Origin: a candidate division WOR-3 bacterium
GTDB taxonomy: Bacteria; SDB-A
Assembly (NCBI GenBank): GCA_016934535.1
Contig: JAFGSQ010000010.1
Location: forward strand, 16,564-80,563
Direction of reading: 5' to 3'
Length of the DNA: 64,000 nt
In this document: positions 8,932 through 17,565 of the stretch, in pieces
Numbering within the stretch: the first letter of the stretch is position 1
How the letters are laid out: the number at the start of each line of letters is the position of its first letter
The notes under the pieces: model-generated
The model's input: the letters and a program-made list of their open reading frames with translations, nothing else
The model's database searches: none
Told to the model about the DNA's origin: nothing
Made by a program: the position numbers and the translations under genes

Positions 8932-9440
8932 ATAACCGTGACTAAAGTGTTGTCACCGTCGCTGTTTTTTGAGGTGCTCACTGTAGCTTCCGAATTATCT
9001 TTCTTTATCTGAACCATGTATCCTTCAGGATGAGATGTTTCCATGACAATATCCCATCCCGTCAAGTTTTTGTAATAGTTAATTGCGTCTCCCGGGCTGT
9101 CATCTGTTTCAAAAACGACAGAATAATTATCGAATTCGTCTTCTTCGACAAACATTACGCTTTTTGCCCTGGCACCGGGATATACGATGTCTTCGTCAAG
9201 GTCGTAGTCGTCGAGATCGACGTCATCGGAATATTGATAAGACCCTGTTGAATCTTTTATGGTGATTGAGCCGTCTGAAATATCGACATCGCCGCCAGTA
9301 ATTCCTTCTGTTATCTGTTCACCGATTTCTTCGCCGACTTTTTCAGATATTTTATCACCGAGGTTGCATGCGCCGCAGCAACCCTGCATCAGCGTTATCA
9401 AGGCAACGCATGACAACAAAATAATAATAAACCTCGTCAT
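8913..9440 (-). CDS. Acidic lipoprotein of unknown function
   Basis: Secreted lipoprotein: a hydrophobic signal (residues 4-18) ends in MQGC, giving lipidated C21 followed by CGAC. A very acidic middle region (about 75-100) precedes a small alpha/beta domain with a pattern like DSPGDAINYYKNLTGWDIV, resembling domains found in many short uncharacterised envelope proteins. 175 residues. GGAGGG precedes the ATG. It lies 12 bases after a small membrane protein gene on the same strand, and its 3' end overlaps rluD convergently. I do not recognise a specific function. Confidence 0.75.
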   Translation of the reverse strand: MTRFIIILLSCVALITLMQGCCGACNLGDKISEKVGEEIGEQITEGITGGDVDISDGSITIKDSTGSYQYSDDVDLDDYDLDEDIVYPGARAKSVMFVEEDEFDNYSVVFETDDSPGDAINYYKNLTGWDIVMETSHPEGYMVQIKKDNSEATVSTSKNSDGDNTLVTVIYTEHK

Positions 9441-9452
9441 GATCCCTCCGTT

Positions 9453-9656
9453 TCAGATTTGAACATCTTCTTTTTTCTTCGTTTCCCGCGAGCGTCGCCG
9501 GATCAATCCGACCAAAGTTACAACGAATAGGTCGGCACCCACTACAACCAGGGCTATCGGCCAGTCTCTTTTTACACTCAAATAACCCGCGTTTGACAAC
9601 CATAGAAGTGCTCCGACAACGATCAAAAGTATACTTAAGTTCATTGCAAATTTCAC
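9453..9656 (-). CDS. Small two-helix membrane protein, LiaI/LiaF-TM-like
   Basis: A 67-residue protein with two predicted membrane helices (about residues 5-22 and 27-47), joined by a short loop containing the KRDWPIALVVVG pattern typical of LiaI-LiaF transmembrane-region domains, and a basic tail. The GTG at 9656 is preferred because GGGGGA sits just upstream; another GTG at 9671 would add five residues. It is probably co-transcribed with the acidic lipoprotein. Such domains are often linked to envelope stress, but its function here is unknown. Confidence 0.65.
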   Translation of the reverse strand: MKFAMNLSILLIVVGALLWLSNAGYLSVKRDWPIALVVVGADLFVVTLVGLIRRRSRETKKKEDVQI

Positions 9657-9776
9657 TTTTCCCCCTTTCACTTTAATTACTTATACCATAAAGACCTCAT
9701 CTTTAAAAGCCTGTGCCTGGCGCTTGCGCTGGAACGCCGTTGCTCGTAAACTAAATAAAAAAATGAAAGGATAAAA

Positions 9777-11336
9777 ATGCCGACAAAATATAAAATCATC
9801 TGGATAGACGACGAAGTAGAGCTTTTTGAACCTCACATAAAACTCCTTAACAAACAGAACTACGAAGTCAAAACTGCGAACAACGGCTACGACGCAGTCT
9901 CCATGATAGAAAGAGAATCGTTCGATCTGGTATTTCTCGACGTGATGATGCCCGGAAAAGACGGCATAAGCGTTCTCGATGATATAAAAAGCCTGAAACC
10001 TTCTCTTCCTGTCGTAATGATCACAAAAAGCGAAGATGAAATAACTGTCGACGAAAGCATCGCCCTGAAAGCGGACGATTATGTCGTCAAACCGGTACAT
10101 CCGAGTCAGCTGATCGCCGTGTGCAAAAAATTCCTCGAAAGAGAAAGGCTCATAGACACGAGAATACCTCCGAGATACACGGAAGAGCTGAAATCCCTGA
10201 AAACTCAGTTCGAAAGCGAAAATCCTTTCACCTGGATTGACCTTGCCAAAAAGATAAACACATGGACTTTGAGACTTCTTGACAGCTCTGATTCTCTTCT
10301 CAGGGAAATTCACTCCGACATAAGAAAAGAAGCCGACCTGGCTTTGTCTTCATTTTTTCAGAAGTTCTACCCCGATATAATCAACGACAAAAATGCTCCG
10401 GTTTTATCGCACACTTTCCTTGAACGGATTTTAATACCTCTTTACGAAGAAAAACCTCCCCTTCTTTTCGTTATAATCGACTGCATGAGGTCCGACCAAT
10501 GGACTGAGATATCCAAATTTCTCGAAAAGTATTTTTCCATAAGTTCGTCCTATTATTTTTCCATTCTACCTTCGGCGACTCCATATTCGAGAAATTCAAT
10601 TTTTTCCGGCATGACTCCATCGGCTACGGTCACAAAATTCCCTGAATTTTTGAACATTCTCGAACAGCCCCATCAGAACAAATTCGAAAAAGATTTTCTC
10701 CTATCCTTTTTCAGAAACGTCAAAGGGGCAAAAGACTCGGACATATTGTATAAAAAAATACTAAATAAAACCGCAGAGACAAACTTTTTATCCGAAATAC
10801 AAGCCGTATCCAAAACCAAGTTTTCAGCCGTCGTAGTCGACTTCGTCGATATTCTCTCTCATTCAATTTCGCGCAATCCGATCCTCGAAGAGATGATACA
10901 CGATGAAAGAGCTCTCAAAAGCGCCACTATAACGTGGTTTGAAAATTCACCTTTGATGAACGCCATAATCAAAGCAGGGGAACTTGGCGTGACTGTTGTC
11001 ATAACGACGGATCACGGTTCAATACAGGTCAAGACACCCTCAATTCTCAAAAACGCCCAGGGTGAAGTATCGTCGAACCTGAGATATAAATACGGTGAAA
11101 AACTCGGCGTGATAGATAAACACAGGGAGAGGGCCGTTGTGATAAGCGATCCACAACCGTGGGGACTGCCTTCGCACGGACACAATTTTAATTACGTCAT
11201 TTCCACGCACGATTCTTTTCTGGTCTATCCGACAAATCCGGAACAATACACCAGAGAATACATGAACACTTTTCAGCACGGAGGAATTTCCCTTGATGAA
11301 ATTGTAATTCCTTACGCAGTTTTGAGACCCCGTTAA
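9777..11336 (+). CDS. porX: PorX-like response regulator with PglZ domain
   Basis: Two-part signalling protein of 519 residues. An N-terminal CheY-like receiver (1-125) has acidic D11/D12, phospho-acceptor D55 in LVFLDVMMPG, the VMITK threonine/lysine and VVKPVHP. A helical linker is followed by a PglZ domain of the alkaline phosphatase superfamily (about 210-519) with VIIDCMRSDQW, LPSATPYSRNSIFSG, VDFVDILSHS and TTDHGS. This is the architecture and motif set of PorX, which controls type IX secretion genes in Bacteroidota and has nucleotide phosphodiesterase activity. GAAAGGA precedes the ATG. No PorY kinase or T9SS structural gene is nearby; T9SS-like cargo is encoded elsewhere in the window. 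Confidence 0.88.
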   Translation: MPTKYKIIWIDDEVELFEPHIKLLNKQNYEVKTANNGYDAVSMIERESFDLVFLDVMMPGKDGISVLDDIKSLKPSLPVVMITKSEDEITVDESIALKADDYVVKPVHPSQLIAVCKKFLERERLIDTRIPPRYTEELKSLKTQFESENPFTWIDLAKKINTWTLRLLDSSDSLLREIHSDIRKEADLALSSFFQKFYPDIINDKNAPVLSHTFLERILIPLYEEKPPLLFVIIDCMRSDQWTEISKFLEKYFSISSSYYFSILPSATPYSRNSIFSGMTPSATVTKFPEFLNILEQPHQNKFEKDFLLSFFRNVKGAKDSDILYKKILNKTAETNFLSEIQAVSKTKFSAVVVDFVDILSHSISRNPILEEMIHDERALKSATITWFENSPLMNAIIKAGELGVTVVITTDHGSIQVKTPSILKNAQGEVSSNLRYKYGEKLGVIDKHRERAVVISDPQPWGLPSHGHNFNYVISTHDSFLVYPTNPEQYTREYMNTFQHGGISLDEIVIPYAVLRPR

Positions 11337-11340
11337 CCGT

Positions 11341-11607
11341 TTATTTGCTCTGTGTTACTTTCAGGATCAAACCTTCTTCGTCGATTGTCACCCTTGTTAT
11401 TTTCTCGGCAACGCTTTCTCCGTATGTTACGTTTCTCCTGAAAGTGAACACTCTCATCTTTTTTCCCGGTTTTTTAGGAAAACTCACACCGAGCTTTTTA
11501 CCGAGTTTTCGATCCGGGGTTGCTTCTACAGTTTTCACGTCATGGTCTACCCCCGAAAGCTCGGGAAGTTTTTCGAGTATCTTATTAAGCAATTCGTCGT
11601 TCCGCAT
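11341..11607 (-). CDS. Conserved-looking small protein of unknown function
   Basis: An 88-residue soluble, basic protein with no recognisable domain. Residues 45-88 look like a single beta-rich unit (MRVFTFRRNVTYGESVAEKITRVTIDEEGLILKV). A GGAG lies upstream of its ATG, and it begins 14 bases after the end of the C25-like gene on the same strand, so the two probably form a unit. It converges on the PorX-like gene with only four bases between stops. A protein accessory to the neighbouring protease is a guess. Confidence 0.6.
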   Translation of the reverse strand: MRNDELLNKILEKLPELSGVDHDVKTVEATPDRKLGKKLGVSFPKKPGKKMRVFTFRRNVTYGESVAEKITRVTIDEEGLILKVTQSK

Positions 11608-11621
11608 AAACTCTCCGTTTT

Positions 11622-12632
11622 TTACTTTATAACCATTCTTGCGCCTGCCATTCCGTAAGACACGAACTGCATAAGCGTTTTTTTGTCGTCCTCGTCAAGA
11701 TATCCCTGTTGTCTTATCATTTTCCTCGAAAAATCGACTTTCGCGTTTTTGAGCGCTTGTGCGACAGGCAAACCCTTCAGGGCGTATTGAAGAAAATATT
11801 TCACGACGAGATCAGCCTCTTGGCTCGGGGGTTCGGCAGGACCATATGAAACAGTAGTCGAACCTACAAGTACATGAGCTCCTTTTTTAAAAAAAGCCAT
11901 TGCCATGCTTTCTTCACGCCCCCTTCTTTCCAAAAGGGCACCGTAGCAGGATTCCGTTACAATCACCGATTTTTCGGCGCTTTCTATGTCCGAAGATGAA
12001 ATTATAACCGGGAATTCATGCGCTCCCTGACCATACCAGCATCCGGTGTTTTTATCACCGTGGACGTTAAAATACAAAATGCTCTCCCGTGAAGATACTA
12101 TTCCTTTGTCGAGATCGCCCCTTCTCGCTGGAGGAGTAAGAATCAAAGGGCTTGCGGGTGACAGCACGATATAAACAGCAGAAGAAGCTTTTTCCCAAAC
12201 TTCGGCGGAAACTCCTCTTTTTTCCCCGAGGGGAATTTCTTCAAGATTATTTTTAATGAAATCCGGCAAAAATTCAGGACAATGCCTGCAGGATGGTATC
12301 CTCGACACGGGAAATTCGGGAACGAGGTATTCGTCTTCCGGACAGCCCCAAGGATTGTCGGAAAGAACAAATTTATCCGAATCTGAAGCCGGATTGTCCA
12401 GTCTGAAAAAAGGAAGAGCTTCGTCGTCGCCTATCAAAGTTATGCTGTCGCACTTCGGCATAACTTTTCCAATAATCTCTTCGCGGAGTTCTTCGTTTGT
12501 AAAATCGCTTCTCCCGGTCAGCTCTTCTGCGGTAAAAATCTGCCCAATAGGAGAAAGAGTTTTTACCACCGTGTCAGTATCTATTTTCTGTTTCCTTAGA
12601 TTTTCAAGGGGGATTATAAAAGAGCTCTTCAC
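11622..12632 (-). CDS. C25 (gingipain-type) clan CD cysteine protease-like protein, no signal peptide
   Basis: The 336-residue sequence shows the C25 pattern: TLIGDDEALPFF near 65 (the IGD...LP strand), a D/Y-rich loop then EFPVSRIP near 107, the His motif FNVHGDKN with H191 and the Cys motif VTESCYGA with C229, followed by LVGSTTVSYG. H-G and S-C spacing fit clan CD (caspases, gingipains, legumain). Known gingipains are exported T9SS cargo; this one has no signal peptide, no sorting domain and is about the size of the bare catalytic domain, so it should be cytoplasmic. It sits next to a PorX-like regulator. Activity and target are unknown. Confidence 0.72.
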   Translation of the reverse strand: MKSSFIIPLENLRKQKIDTDTVVKTLSPIGQIFTAEELTGRSDFTNEELREEIIGKVMPKCDSITLIGDDEALPFFRLDNPASDSDKFVLSDNPWGCPEDEYLVPEFPVSRIPSCRHCPEFLPDFIKNNLEEIPLGEKRGVSAEVWEKASSAVYIVLSPASPLILTPPARRGDLDKGIVSSRESILYFNVHGDKNTGCWYGQGAHEFPVIISSSDIESAEKSVIVTESCYGALLERRGREESMAMAFFKKGAHVLVGSTTVSYGPAEPPSQEADLVVKYFLQYALKGLPVAQALKNAKVDFSRKMIRQQGYLDEDDKKTLMQFVSYGMAGARMVIK

Positions 12633-12726
12633 TTTATTTTATGCCTTGGCGCGGTTATAATAAATGTTACAATGTTCTGAAAAACGAGTAAACGTCTAAA
12701 TATAATTTAACTATAAAGGAGCATAC

Positions 12727-13494
12727 GTGATTAGAAGGATTTTACCGATTGCGGTTATGTGGCTTATATCTTTTTCAGGAAGATCCATACCTTTGCCGGA
12801 CGGAGCAGAAAACATTGAAAGAAAATATTTCGACAAAACCTTCTCGTCCATCTTTCTTCACACCGAAACAGGAAATATTCACATCGTTAGCGACGACACG
12901 CTATTCGTCGAAACTGTAAAAACCGTCAGAAACATAACTCCAGAATCGGCTCTCGTGCTTTTAGATTATGTCCAGACCGAGATAGATTCATCCGACGGTC
13001 AGCTGAAGGTAATCTTTGAAAGTCCGATGGAAGGCTTCCCGGACGACGTCAGCTGCCAGGTTAGTTTTATATGCCACGTACCGCCTTATTTGGAAATAAA
13101 CGCTTATTCGGGCGCCGGCAATGTTGACGTTCACGAGATTTTTTCAAAAGTTGTCTGCTCGGTCGGCACCGGCAATATAAACATGGCTGGCGGCAACGGT
13201 ACCGTCGAAATCGAAATAGGAACCGGCAACGTGAATTTGAGATGGAGCATGAGAAGCACCGACGCACTCCTCATCGACTCCGAAGCCGGCAACATTACCG
13301 CTCTTCTCCCGTTGTCTTTGTCCGCCGATTTGTCTGTAAGACTTGATGCAGGCAATTTTTCAATTTCGGGATTCGAGGAAGTCCTCGTCAACGCATCTTC
13401 CGAACAAGGTTTGTACATTTACACCCTGAAGGACGGAGGAACAAAAGTTGACATAACCAACATAACCGGAAACGTAACAATACTGGGATATTGA
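12727..13494 (+). CDS. Secreted DUF4097-type beta-strand repeat protein
   Basis: Exported protein of 255 residues with a signal peptide (about 1-20). The mature part is built from repeated short strands ending in GNI/GNV (HTETGNIHI, GAGNVDVH, GTGNINMA, GTGNVNLR, EAGNITAL, DAGNFSIS, ITGNVTIL), the solenoid pattern of DUF4097 putative adhesin domains. GGAG precedes the GTG start, and TATAAT lies about 20 bases upstream of that. It is followed with no gap by the next gene. Probably an envelope or periplasmic scaffold; no catalytic residues are apparent. Confidence 0.75.
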   Translation: MIRRILPIAVMWLISFSGRSIPLPDGAENIERKYFDKTFSSIFLHTETGNIHIVSDDTLFVETVKTVRNITPESALVLLDYVQTEIDSSDGQLKVIFESPMEGFPDDVSCQVSFICHVPPYLEINAYSGAGNVDVHEIFSKVVCSVGTGNINMAGGNGTVEIEIGTGNVNLRWSMRSTDALLIDSEAGNITALLPLSLSADLSVRLDAGNFSISGFEEVLVNASSEQGLYIYTLKDGGTKVDITNITGNVTILGY

Positions 13495-13495
13495 T

Positions 13496-14488
13496 TTGAA
13501 ATTCCCCAAAGGCAATTTAATAATAGAAAACACCAAACTCAGTTTCGTCGATTTTGACAAAGTTCTGAACGCTTCCAAGCAGGAGAGGGCTTACAAGATT
13601 TCGGGCTACATTTCCATTATTTACCCTGAATCGATAGACCTCCTTCTCGTCAAGAACGGAGAACCTTACAACGCAATTACATATACTCATGATAAAAAAA
13701 TGGTGATAGGCATATCTGAAGTCATCGATCGAGCAAAAAAATCAGTAATGGGAATTGTAAATTTTTACGAAGTTCCGGAAGAACTTTTACTTTTCATTCT
13801 GATTTCAGCGACGAGAAAACCTGTGTTCAGCGCTGTTGGATGGGAAAAGATAGAAAAAATAGTAAGCAACAAAGAAACTCTGATTTCCAAATTTTACTCC
13901 ATAAATTTCACGGGATTTCTCGAATTCTCATGCGACATAGACCATAATTACCTTAAAATACTTAACGGAGAAATAGTGAAGGGTTATTACGCGTCAAAAT
14001 TGACAAATCAGGCGAGCTGGCCTGAATTCATAATGCTTCTGGAAGAGTACTTCAAACTGAGGAAGGGCAACATTCTTATAGAGGGATACCTCTGCAAAAC
14101 CGACGACAAGGAAGTTCAGGCTTCACCCGCACAAATAGCATTGTTTTACAACGCGATAAACAGCACTTTCGCAAAATTTTCTGAAATTCTGGGCAAAACG
14201 ATAGTAGAAAACACTGCGGCGACAAGTTACAACAGGATAAAAGAGCAGTTCAGCTTTATGGAAAACTCCTCTTTCGAAAACCTGATAATAGAAGGGTCTA
14301 TAGTCACGACGCCGCAGGAACTTGTCCGCTCGTTCGCTGTGTGGTTCGATCTTATAAAGACTTCGTTTTCGTCAATAATCGGAGACGTCGAAGCAGAGAA
14401 CTTCATACACCAGGCCGTTCACGAATACAGATTCGCTCTGAAATCCATCGGCTTCTTCGAAAAAAGCAGCCTCACTTTCAAAGAATGA
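13496..14488 (+). CDS. Unknown protein with two PATAN/DUF4388-like units
   Basis: A 330-residue cytoplasmic protein starting at a TTG one base after the previous stop. Two regions, about residues 30-70 (YKISGYISIIYPESIDLLLV...NGEPYNAITY) and 136-170 (FTGFLEFSCDIDHNYLKILNGEIVKGYY), have the strand-turn pattern 'G.l.i...l.i.nG.iv.a' of DUF4388/PATAN-like domains, which often occur in bacterial signalling and motility proteins. The assignment is tentative and there are no catalytic motifs. Its stop overlaps the rsmI start (ATGA). Confidence 0.6.
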   Translation: MKFPKGNLIIENTKLSFVDFDKVLNASKQERAYKISGYISIIYPESIDLLLVKNGEPYNAITYTHDKKMVIGISEVIDRAKKSVMGIVNFYEVPEELLLFILISATRKPVFSAVGWEKIEKIVSNKETLISKFYSINFTGFLEFSCDIDHNYLKILNGEIVKGYYASKLTNQASWPEFIMLLEEYFKLRKGNILIEGYLCKTDDKEVQASPAQIALFYNAINSTFAKFSEILGKTIVENTAATSYNRIKEQFSFMENSSFENLIIEGSIVTTPQELVRSFAVWFDLIKTSFSSIIGDVEAENFIHQAVHEYRFALKSIGFFEKSSLTFKE

Positions 14489-15165
14489 ATCCCGGCTGCC
14501 TTTACGTAGTATCGACACCCATAGGTAACCTGGAAGACATTACGTACAGAGCGGTAAGAGTGCTTTCCGAAGTGGATCTAATCGCGTGCGAGGACACGAG
14601 AAGGACGTACATCCTTCTTCAGCACTTCGGAATCCGGAAAAAAACGATCTCTTTCAACGAAGAAAATAAAAACTACAGAACAGACAAAATCATTTCTTTT
14701 CTGACGGAATCCATGTCCGTCGCTCTCGTAAGCGACGCCGGAACTCCGGTTGTTTCAGACCCTGGCCAATCCCTCGTGGAAAAGTGCATCGAAAAAGGCA
14801 TTAAAATAATCCCGGTTCCGGGTCCCTCGAGCGTTTTGTGCGCACTCTCCGTTTCGGGGTTCAGAGCCGAAGAATTCATTTTTTTCGGTTTTCTTCCGAG
14901 AAAAAAATCAAAAAGAACTAAAAAACTCCGTTTCATCTCCGAAACCGACATGCCTTCCGTTATATTCGAGTCGCCACAAAGAATGACAAAAACTATTAAT
15001 GAAATTTCCGAACACTGCCCCCGCAGAAAACTCGTTGTCGCCAGGGAGATGACAAAAATAAACGAAGAGTTCTCTTTCGGAAAACCTTCAGAACTCGCCG
15101 AGAGATTTGCCGGCAGAAAAGTTAAAGGAGAAATTGTGATAATAGTAGGAGGCGAAAAATCTTGA
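14485..15165 (+). CDS. rsmI: 16S rRNA (cytidine(1402)-2'-O)-methyltransferase RsmI
   Basis: SAM-dependent tetrapyrrole-methylase-fold enzyme that 2'-O-methylates C1402 in the decoding centre of 16S rRNA. The family signatures are intact: YVVSTPIGNLEDIT at the N-terminus, ACEDTRRT near 36, LVSDAGTPVVSDPG near 80, PVPGPSSVLCAL near 110 and FFGFLPRKKSKR near 132. The product is 226 residues. The ATG at 14485 overlaps the upstream TGA as ATGA; the in-frame upstream ATG at 14341 is buried in the preceding gene. It lacks the longer C-terminal domain of some homologues. Confidence 0.94.
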   Translation: MNPGCLYVVSTPIGNLEDITYRAVRVLSEVDLIACEDTRRTYILLQHFGIRKKTISFNEENKNYRTDKIISFLTESMSVALVSDAGTPVVSDPGQSLVEKCIEKGIKIIPVPGPSSVLCALSVSGFRAEEFIFFGFLPRKKSKRTKKLRFISETDMPSVIFESPQRMTKTINEISEHCPRRKLVVAREMTKINEEFSFGKPSELAERFAGRKVKGEIVIIVGGEKS

Positions 15166-15791
15166 TACCTTCCAAAACAGCGAACTCATTCAGGAAAATT
15201 GTCGGTCCCTTGGTTGCTCTTTTGTTAAAATTGCGCGTTTCTCCCGACGCTCTGACGCTTTTCGGCTTTTTACTGACCCTTGTTTCTTCTTACTTTATTG
15301 CGGTCGGCAATTTTTTAGCCGGAGGTCTCATGCTGCTTTTCTCCGGACTTTTCGACACCCTGGATGGTGAGCTCGCGAGAGCCGCTTCCAGAGTATCCAT
15401 GAGAGGTGCTTTTCTTGACTCTTCCATTGACAGACTCAGCGAATTCGCGACCTTGGGTGCTTTTGCATATTGGGCTTTATACAAAGAACCCGGTTATTTC
15501 ACCGCACTCTGGACCGATAAAAATTCTTTTATTTTAATGTTATTTATAGTATTATTTGGCTCATTACTGACAAGTTACCTGAGAGCGCGTGCAGAAGGTC
15601 TCGGAAACGGGACGAGGGAAGGTTTTTTTGCCAGACCGGAGAGAGTAATTTCTACGGCAATTATTGCGATCTTGGGAAAAAACTTTGTTTTTTGGGGCAT
15701 GGCTGTTCTCATGTTGCTGGTCAGTTTTACATGTATTCAAAGGTTTTTTATTATCTGGAAGAATTTTTCAGGAGGTAAAGATGGCGGATAA
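15162..15791 (+). CDS. CDP-alcohol phosphatidyltransferase (probable phosphatidylinositol-phosphate synthase)
   Basis: Integral membrane enzyme that transfers a phosphatidyl group from CDP-diacylglycerol (or CDP-archaeol type lipid) to an alcohol. The full catalytic motif is present: D65xxD68GxxAR73 then G82xxxD86xxxD90, followed by four to five hydrophobic helices. 209 residues. A TTG start overlaps the rsmI stop (TTGA). The gene overlaps the inositol-3-phosphate synthase gene by 11 bases, which makes inositol phosphate the likely acceptor: the product would be phosphatidylinositol phosphate, as in actinobacteria and archaea. The acceptor is inferred from the neighbour only. Confidence 0.82.
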   Translation: MIPSKTANSFRKIVGPLVALLLKLRVSPDALTLFGFLLTLVSSYFIAVGNFLAGGLMLLFSGLFDTLDGELARAASRVSMRGAFLDSSIDRLSEFATLGAFAYWALYKEPGYFTALWTDKNSFILMLFIVLFGSLLTSYLRARAEGLGNGTREGFFARPERVISTAIIAILGKNFVFWGMAVLMLLVSFTCIQRFFIIWKNFSGGKDGG

Positions 15792-16908
15792 GAAAGTCAG
15801 AGTTGGAATCATCGGAGTGGGCAACTGCGCCTCCTCTCTCGTTCAGGGTGTTTATTACTACAGGAATGCCCGTGAAAAAGACTCCATTCCCGGGATTATG
15901 CATGTAAATCTCGGCGGTTATCATATACGCGATGTTGAATTTTCCTGCGCGTTCGACGTTGTCGAAGGAAAAGTAGGCAAAGACCTTTCCCAGGCGATTT
16001 TCGCTTTTCCGAACAATACTTATAAATTCACAGACGTACCAAACCTCGGCATCAAAGTTCACAGAGGCATGACTCACGACGGGATAGGCAAGTATCTTAA
16101 GGACTTGGTAAAAAAAGCACCCGGTCCATCAGACGACGTCCAGAAGATAATAAAAGACACAGGAACCGACGTCGTAATTAATTACCTCCCGGTGGGTTCC
16201 GAGGAAGCGACAAAATGGTACGTCGAACAGATATTGGCCGCCGGAGCAGGCATGGTCAACGCGATTCCGGTTTTCATAGCGACATCCGAATACTGGGCAA
16301 AGAGATTCGTCGAAGCCGGCCAACCGATAATCGGCGACGACATAAAAAGCCAGGTCGGCGCGACTATAACGCACAGAGTCCTCACTCAACTGTTTCTGGA
16401 CAGGGCCGTCAAACTCGAAAAGACATACCAGCTCAACGTCGGAGGAAACACTGATTTTCTCAACATGCTCGAAAGGGAAAGGCTCGAGTCCAAAAAAATA
16501 TCAAAAACACAGGCTGTAACTTCCCTGCTTCCTTTCAAAATGAATGAAGAAGACATTCACATTGGCCCTTCCGATTACATTCCGTGGCTCAAAGACAGAA
16601 AATGGTGTTACATAAGAATGGAGGGACAAACCTTCGGAGACGTACCTCTCAACCTGGAAATGAAACTTGAGGTTTGGGATTCTCCAAATTCAGCCGGTGT
16701 AGTGATCGATGCTGTGAGGTGTATAAAATTAGCGAAAGACAACAACATCTCCGGTCCTTTGACAGAACCCGCTTCCTATTTCATGAAATCTCCTCCGAAA
16801 CAATATCCTGACAGCATATGCAGGGACAAGACCGAGGATTTCATAAAAAAACTTTCATCGAAAATGATAAAAGAAAAAAAACCGGAAAAACACACGGGTA
16901 AGAAATAG
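15781..16908 (+). CDS. ino1: Inositol-3-phosphate synthase
   Basis: NAD-dependent isomerase that converts glucose 6-phosphate to 1D-myo-inositol 3-phosphate, the first step of inositol lipid synthesis. The N-terminal Rossmann motif is [15 protein letters not shown]; the active-site regions [29 protein letters not shown] and [12 protein letters not shown] are clear. 375 residues, the length of the short bacterial/archaeal type. GGAGG sits six bases before the ATG at 15781. It overlaps the phosphotransferase gene, so substrate supply and lipid assembly are co-expressed. Confidence 0.94.
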   Translation: MADKKVRVGIIGVGNCASSLVQGVYYYRNAREKDSIPGIMHVNLGGYHIRDVEFSCAFDVVEGKVGKDLSQAIFAFPNNTYKFTDVPNLGIKVHRGMTHDGIGKYLKDLVKKAPGPSDDVQKIIKDTGTDVVINYLPVGSEEATKWYVEQILAAGAGMVNAIPVFIATSEYWAKRFVEAGQPIIGDDIKSQVGATITHRVLTQLFLDRAVKLEKTYQLNVGGNTDFLNMLERERLESKKISKTQAVTSLLPFKMNEEDIHIGPSDYIPWLKDRKWCYIRMEGQTFGDVPLNLEMKLEVWDSPNSAGVVIDAVRCIKLAKDNNISGPLTEPASYFMKSPPKQYPDSICRDKTEDFIKKLSSKMIKEKKPEKHTGKK

Positions 16909-16917
16909 ACGGGCTTT

Positions 16918-17532
16918 ATGCCTCTTTTCATATCGTTCGAAGGCGTCGAAGGAAGCGGCAAGACGACACAAATAGAGATGCTGGGATCTTTTCTGTCGAA
17001 AAAAGACCGCGCTTTTATCGTCACAAGAGAGCCGGGCGGAACCGAAGTCGGGAATAAGATAAGGGAATTGCTCCTTCAAAACAAATTCGACATTTCAGCC
17101 TACACCGAACTTTTTTTATATCTCGCCAGCCGGGTAGAAAACACCGAAGAAGTGATAATTCCCTCCCTCGAAGCCAATATAATTGTAATTACAGACAGAT
17201 ACGCTGACTCGACAGTAGCTTATCAGGTTTTCGGAAGAGGGCTTCCTGAAACCCTTGTAAACGAACTCAACATGATCGCAACCAGGGGAATTAATCCGAA
17301 CATCACCTTTCTACTCGACTTTGAACCCGAATGCGGCCTGGAAAGAAAAGGACTGAAAAAAGACAGGATCGAGAAAGAAAACATTGATTTTCACGTCAGA
17401 GTTCGCGGCGGTTACAGAACTCTCGCCAGAAAACACCCCGACAGAATTGTCGTAATTGACGCAAAACTTCCCGCCGACGAGATCCATTTGATGATAACCG
17501 GAAAAATCCAACAGCATCTCCAAAGTATTTAA
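16918..17532 (+). CDS. tmk: Thymidylate kinase
   Basis: Phosphorylates dTMP to dTDP. P-loop FEGVEGSGKTT at residues 7-17, TREPGGTEVG near 37, the DR motif in ITDRYADSTVAYQ near 95 and a lid segment (ERKGLKKDRIEKENIDFHVRV) near 140. 204 residues. It follows ino1 after nine bases and ends directly before the protease gene. With the two-domain ThyX elsewhere in the window, it supplies dTTP. Confidence 0.93.
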   Translation: MPLFISFEGVEGSGKTTQIEMLGSFLSKKDRAFIVTREPGGTEVGNKIRELLLQNKFDISAYTELFLYLASRVENTEEVIIPSLEANIIVITDRYADSTVAYQVFGRGLPETLVNELNMIATRGINPNITFLLDFEPECGLERKGLKKDRIEKENIDFHVRVRGGYRTLARKHPDRIVVIDAKLPADEIHLMITGKIQQHLQSI

Positions 17533-17565
17533 ATGAAAAATACAGGAAATTCAAGGGGGGTAACC

